DNA from: Vibrio sp. RE88
Lineage (GTDB): Bacteria; Pseudomonadota; Gammaproteobacteria; Enterobacterales; Vibrionaceae
Reading direction: 5' to 3'
Length of the DNA: 64,000 nucleotides
Assembly: GCF_013113835.1 (NCBI RefSeq)
Contig: NZ_VTYQ01000012.1
Span: forward strand, 29,388-93,387
Position numbers and translations under genes: made by a program
The notes under the pieces: generated by a model
Told to the model about the DNA's origin: nothing
Seen by the model: the letters and a program-made list of their open reading frames with translations, nothing else
Database searches by the model: none
Shown: one piece after another, positions 62,301 through 64,000 of the stretch
Layout of the letters: every line of letters begins with the position of its first letter
How positions within the stretch are numbered: the first letter of the stretch is position 1

Positions 62301-62428
62301 GGACTTTCAATATCCGGCATTTCGCGTACCGCCAGTTTACTGAAAGAGACAATACCAAATACACACAGCAGTAAGCTGAGAACGACCGCCGCAACGGGTC
62401 GTTTTACTGAAGCATCAGATAACCACAT
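59318..62428 (-). CDS. vexH: RND efflux pump, inner-membrane transporter
   Basis: A 1036-residue proton-driven efflux transporter of the HAE1-type RND family. Twelve membrane helices, two large periplasmic loops with internal duplication, and the helix 4 motif GLVVDDAIVVVEN with the paired Asp used in proton relay. It would form a trimer linked to the adaptor encoded just upstream and an outer-membrane TolC supplied elsewhere. The position relative to glyA and tRNA-Tyr resembles vexGH of V. cholerae (from memory), so the symbol rests partly on synteny. Starts within the adaptor's stop (one-base overlap). Confidence 0.88.
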   Translation of the reverse strand: MWLSDASVKRPVAAVVLSLLLCVFGIVSFSKLAVREMPDIESPVVSISTRYEGASATIIESQITTALEDQLSGISGIDEIESTTRNGSSRITITFELGYDLNTGVSDVRDAVARAQRSLPDEADDPIVYKNNGSGEASLYINLSSSEMDRTQLTDYVDRVLLDRFSLISGVSSVDVSGGLYKVMYVKLKPAQMAGRGVTTSDITAALNNENIESPGGEVRNDQIVMSVRTARSYNVAEDFEYLVVKRASDNTPIYLKDVADVYIGAENENSTFKSDGVVNVSMGIVPQSDANPLEVADLVHDEVEKIQQFLPSGTRLAIDYDSTVFIERSIAEVYSTLFITGGLVILVLYIFIGQARATLIPAVTVPVSLISSFMAAYYFGFSINLITLMALILSIGLVVDDAIVVVENIFHHIERGEKPLLAAYKGTREVGFAVVATTLVLVMVFLPISFMDGMVGLLFTEFSVLLAMSVIFSSLIALTLTPVLGSQLLKANVKPNRFNQFVDRMFGRLESGYRRVLRGALKWKWAAPLIILTCIGGSWGLMKQVPSQLTPSEDRGVIFAFVRGADATSYNRMAANMDIVEERLLPLLGEGFLKSFSIQSPAFGGNAGDQTGFVIMILDDWNDRDVTAQQALGEVRKALVGIPDVRVFPFMPGFRGGSSEPVQFVLGGSDYPELKQWAEKLEQLAEESPIMEGADINYSERTPELVVTVDKQRAAELGISVSEISETLEIMLGGKSETTFVERGEEYDVYLRGDENSFNNATDLSQIYLRTNSGELVTLDAVTKIEEVASSIRLSHYNKQKSITVTANLSDGYTLGQALDFLDQQAVEILPGDISVSYSGESKDYKENQSSILVVFGLALLVAYLVLAAQFESFINPLVVMFTVPMGVFGGFLGLFFMSQGLNIYSQIGMIMLIGMVTKNGILIVEFANQLRDRGFEFEKAIVDAAARRLRPIMMTAFTTLAGAIPLILSTGAGYESRVAVGTVIFFGMGFATLVTLFVIPAMYRLISASTQSPGHVEAELNKELSHDVKARTSH

Positions 62429-63492
62429 TAGCTGTTACCTTCTTGCTCATTATTCAGTGGTTTGCCATCTTCACCCAGTTCACTCACGGCCACGCCATCG
62501 CGCATGTTCACAATGCCTTGAACAACGATTTTCTGGCCAATATCCAGGCCTTTTTCAATCACGACCTGGTTGCCGATACGAGCGCCTAAGAAGACTTCAG
62601 TGCGAACCGCTTTGTTGTCGTCACCAACCACGTAGACATAGCGTTTGGTGCCAGAATATTCGAGTGCCTGAACAGGAATAATCGGCGCTTCCATTGGAGG
62701 AAAATCCATATCCGCAGCCACTAACATGCCTGGTTTGAGGCTTTGCTTCGGATTGTCAAAGTGGATACGAACCCTTAAATTAAGGGTTTCTTCATTGATT
62801 CGTGAATCGATACCAACGACTTCGCCACTGAACACAGCATCATTCCATGCTGCCGTCTTTGCTGTCACTTTCATGCCTTTAGAGATCTGAGATAGATAGC
62901 GCTCCGGCACTTGTAAATCTAACTGCATCACTGACAGGTCATCCAGTGCCACTAATTCATCCCCCGCACTGACCATTTTACCTAAGCTGAAATCCACAAA
63001 GCCAACCGTGCCAGAAAACGGTGCAGTAATATGTAGGTCACTCAAGTTAGCATTCGCGGCATCAAGACGAGCTTTAGCGATTTCTACGCTGGTTTTCTGC
63101 GCGTCTATTTCTGTCTGAGTAATCGCATTGCGCGTCACCAGACGTTCAAATTCTCTCAATTTGCGTTCTTCATCTTTCAGGTACGCTTGAGCCTCCGCCA
63201 CGCTGGCTCTGGCCTTATCATCGTTAAGCTGAATCAGCATCTGGCCTTGTTTGACCTCCTGATTCGCTTTAACGGCAATGACATCCACCTTTCCGGTCAC
63301 TTCCGAAGAGACCACAACAGATTGCTCAGCTTCCAGCTTTCCAACTAAAGACAGGGACTGAGAAACCTGATGAACCTGGACCTGTTCAGTCACCACAGTA
63401 ACTGTCTGTGGACCTTGTCGTTTAGCCTGCACACCAGGTGCTGCGGCCAGAATAGACAACGACAAAATGCTCAGAATAATTTTATTTTTCAT
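62428..63492 (-). CDS. vexG: RND efflux periplasmic adaptor
   Basis: A 354-residue membrane-fusion protein. Signal peptide (about 1-23, cleavage after VQA), a lipoyl-like half (VTGKVDVIAVKANQEVKQGQ-type block near 70), a helical hairpin (about 95-150), the second lipoyl half (ITAPFSGTVGFVD) and beta-barrel and membrane-proximal domains. It bridges the RND pump and TolC. No N-terminal lipidation Cys is present, unlike AcrA. The start at 63492 begins the signal peptide; the longer frame adds 21 unrelated residues. Confidence 0.88.
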   Translation of the reverse strand: MKNKIILSILSLSILAAAPGVQAKRQGPQTVTVVTEQVQVHQVSQSLSLVGKLEAEQSVVVSSEVTGKVDVIAVKANQEVKQGQMLIQLNDDKARASVAEAQAYLKDEERKLREFERLVTRNAITQTEIDAQKTSVEIAKARLDAANANLSDLHITAPFSGTVGFVDFSLGKMVSAGDELVALDDLSVMQLDLQVPERYLSQISKGMKVTAKTAAWNDAVFSGEVVGIDSRINEETLNLRVRIHFDNPKQSLKPGMLVAADMDFPPMEAPIIPVQALEYSGTKRYVYVVGDDNKAVRTEVFLGARIGNQVVIEKGLDIGQKIVVQGIVNMRDGVAVSELGEDGKPLNNEQEGNS

Positions 63493-63675
63493 GTTTAAAT
63501 TCTGCCTCAAAAAACTCCGTACATTGTACTCGTTAAACCGCGCTGGAAACGTCAAGTAATGTAAAGAGAGAGCAATAAACTGTAAGTTTAGACGTTGATT
63601 ACGTGAGCTTTTAGGTCAATTACTGGCATCTTTGCCCAAAAAGCCAGCATTCAATTCAAAATCATAAGAAAAGGC

Positions 63676-63703
63676 TTTACAGGTTTAGCGAGTTTGCTAT
63701 GAT
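63676..63703 (+). promoter_or_regulatory. promoter of the tRNA-Tyr array
   Basis: TTTACA (63676-63681) and TATGAT (63698-63703) are 16 bases apart. They are followed by a GC-rich discriminator (GCGCTCC), a mark of growth-rate and stringently controlled stable-RNA promoters. It lies about 50 bases ahead of the first tRNA. Confidence 0.65.
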
Positions 63704-63760
63704 GCGCTCCGCACTTGAGTGATGTGTTGGGAAATCATTTCTTAAGTATAAAAACACCCT

Positions 63761-63845
63761 GGAGGGGTTCCCGAGTGGCCAAAGGGATCAGACTGTAAAT
63801 CTGCTGGCACTGCCTTCGATGGTTCGAATCCGTCCCCCTCCACCA
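63761..63845 (+). tRNA. tRNA-Tyr (GTA), copy 1
   Basis: An 85-base tRNA with a 7-bp acceptor stem (GGAGGGG / CCCCTCC), encoded CCA end, GTA anticodon at 63795-63797, a long variable arm as expected for bacterial tRNA-Tyr, and the TTCGAATC T-loop. Confidence 0.98.
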
Positions 63846-63900
63846 TATTGAATGCTTGATTGATGCGTTGGGAAAACGTCAGTTAAGGATAAAAAGCCCT

Positions 63901-63985
63901 GGAGGGGTTCCCGAGTGGCCAAAGGGATCAGACTGTAAATCTGCTGGCACTGCCTTCGATGGTTCGAATCCGTCCCCCTCCACCA
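63901..63985 (+). tRNA. tRNA-Tyr (GTA), copy 2
   Basis: Identical in sequence to the first copy, exactly 140 bases later, with a related spacer. The sequence after it (TATTGAACGCTTGAT) repeats the start of the spacer, so at least one more copy probably follows beyond the window. Confidence 0.98.
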
Positions 63986-64000
63986 TATTGAACGCTTGAT

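Noticed and set aside
1..64000. Mobile elements, CRISPR, integron or prophage
   Set aside because: No transposase, integrase, phage gene, direct-repeat array or attC-like series was seen; genes and order are core Vibrio.

Overview
The window reads as an ordinary stretch of the large chromosome of a Vibrio. The strongest evidence is the divergent htpG / toxR-toxS pair and gene blocks that match the V. cholerae order as I remember it: hemH-adk-htpG-toxRS; porin-ligA-zipA-cysZ-cysK-ptsHI-crr-ubiF-miaB; phoH-ybeY-corC-lnt-leuS-lptE-holA-rsfS-rlmH-mrdAB-rlpA-dacA-ybeD-lipBA; glyA. I see no insertion sequence, prophage, integron, CRISPR array or rRNA. Almost all the sequence is housekeeping genes in conserved operons. 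The species cannot be fixed from the sequence alone.

Layout. 1-3.5 kb: gltX, a DUF2057 periplasmic protein and a porin, all on the minus strand. 3.9-7.2 kb: a CueR-type copper operon (three-metal-domain copA plus a DUF411 protein). 7.4-9.7 kb: a small outer-membrane barrel and a membrane-anchored ToxR-like regulator. 9.7-15.4 kb: hemH, adk, htpG (sigma32-like promoter) and the divergent toxRS. 15.4-19.4 kb: a TauE-type transporter with a SelW-like redox protein, the phosphodiesterase yfcE, and a translationally coupled operon of two DUF1538 membrane proteins, a P-II-like protein and a CBS-pair protein. 19.5-24.1 kb: yfcH, ybbO, a possible 21-residue membrane peptide, ybbN (cnoX), qmcA and an NfeD-type partner. 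24.3-27 kb: a small secreted protein, a lipoprotein and a second porin at the chitoporin position.

27-35.3 kb: ligA, zipA, cysZ, cysK and the PTS phosphorelay ptsH-ptsI-crr. 35.3-45.7 kb: ubiF, miaB, ybeZ-ybeY-ybeX-lnt, ybeL and leuS. 45.8-55.7 kb: lptE, holA, rsfS, rlmH, the rod-shape set mrdA-mrdB-rlpA-dacA, and lipoate synthesis (ybeD, lipB, lipA). 55.7-58.3 kb: a small lipoprotein, an unrecognised cytosolic protein with a Ser-Gly-Cys ... His signature, and PurR-boxed glyA. 58.6-63.5 kb: a YitT-family membrane protein and an RND efflux pump with its adaptor. The window ends inside a tandem tRNA-Tyr array.

The most interesting items are these: the 188-residue protein at 56195-56761, whose Cys92/His109/Ser86 spacing resembles CheD/BLF1/CNF1 glutamine deamidases; the DUF1538-DUF1538-PII-CBS operon; two unlinked porin loci, each followed by an exported protein sharing a short C-terminal motif; a 13-bp inverted pair flanking the second porin's promoter region; and 5'-end hairpins ahead of yfcH and gltX. 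Several starts were moved from the longest reading frame on the basis of ribosome-binding sites or signal peptides, as stated in the entries.
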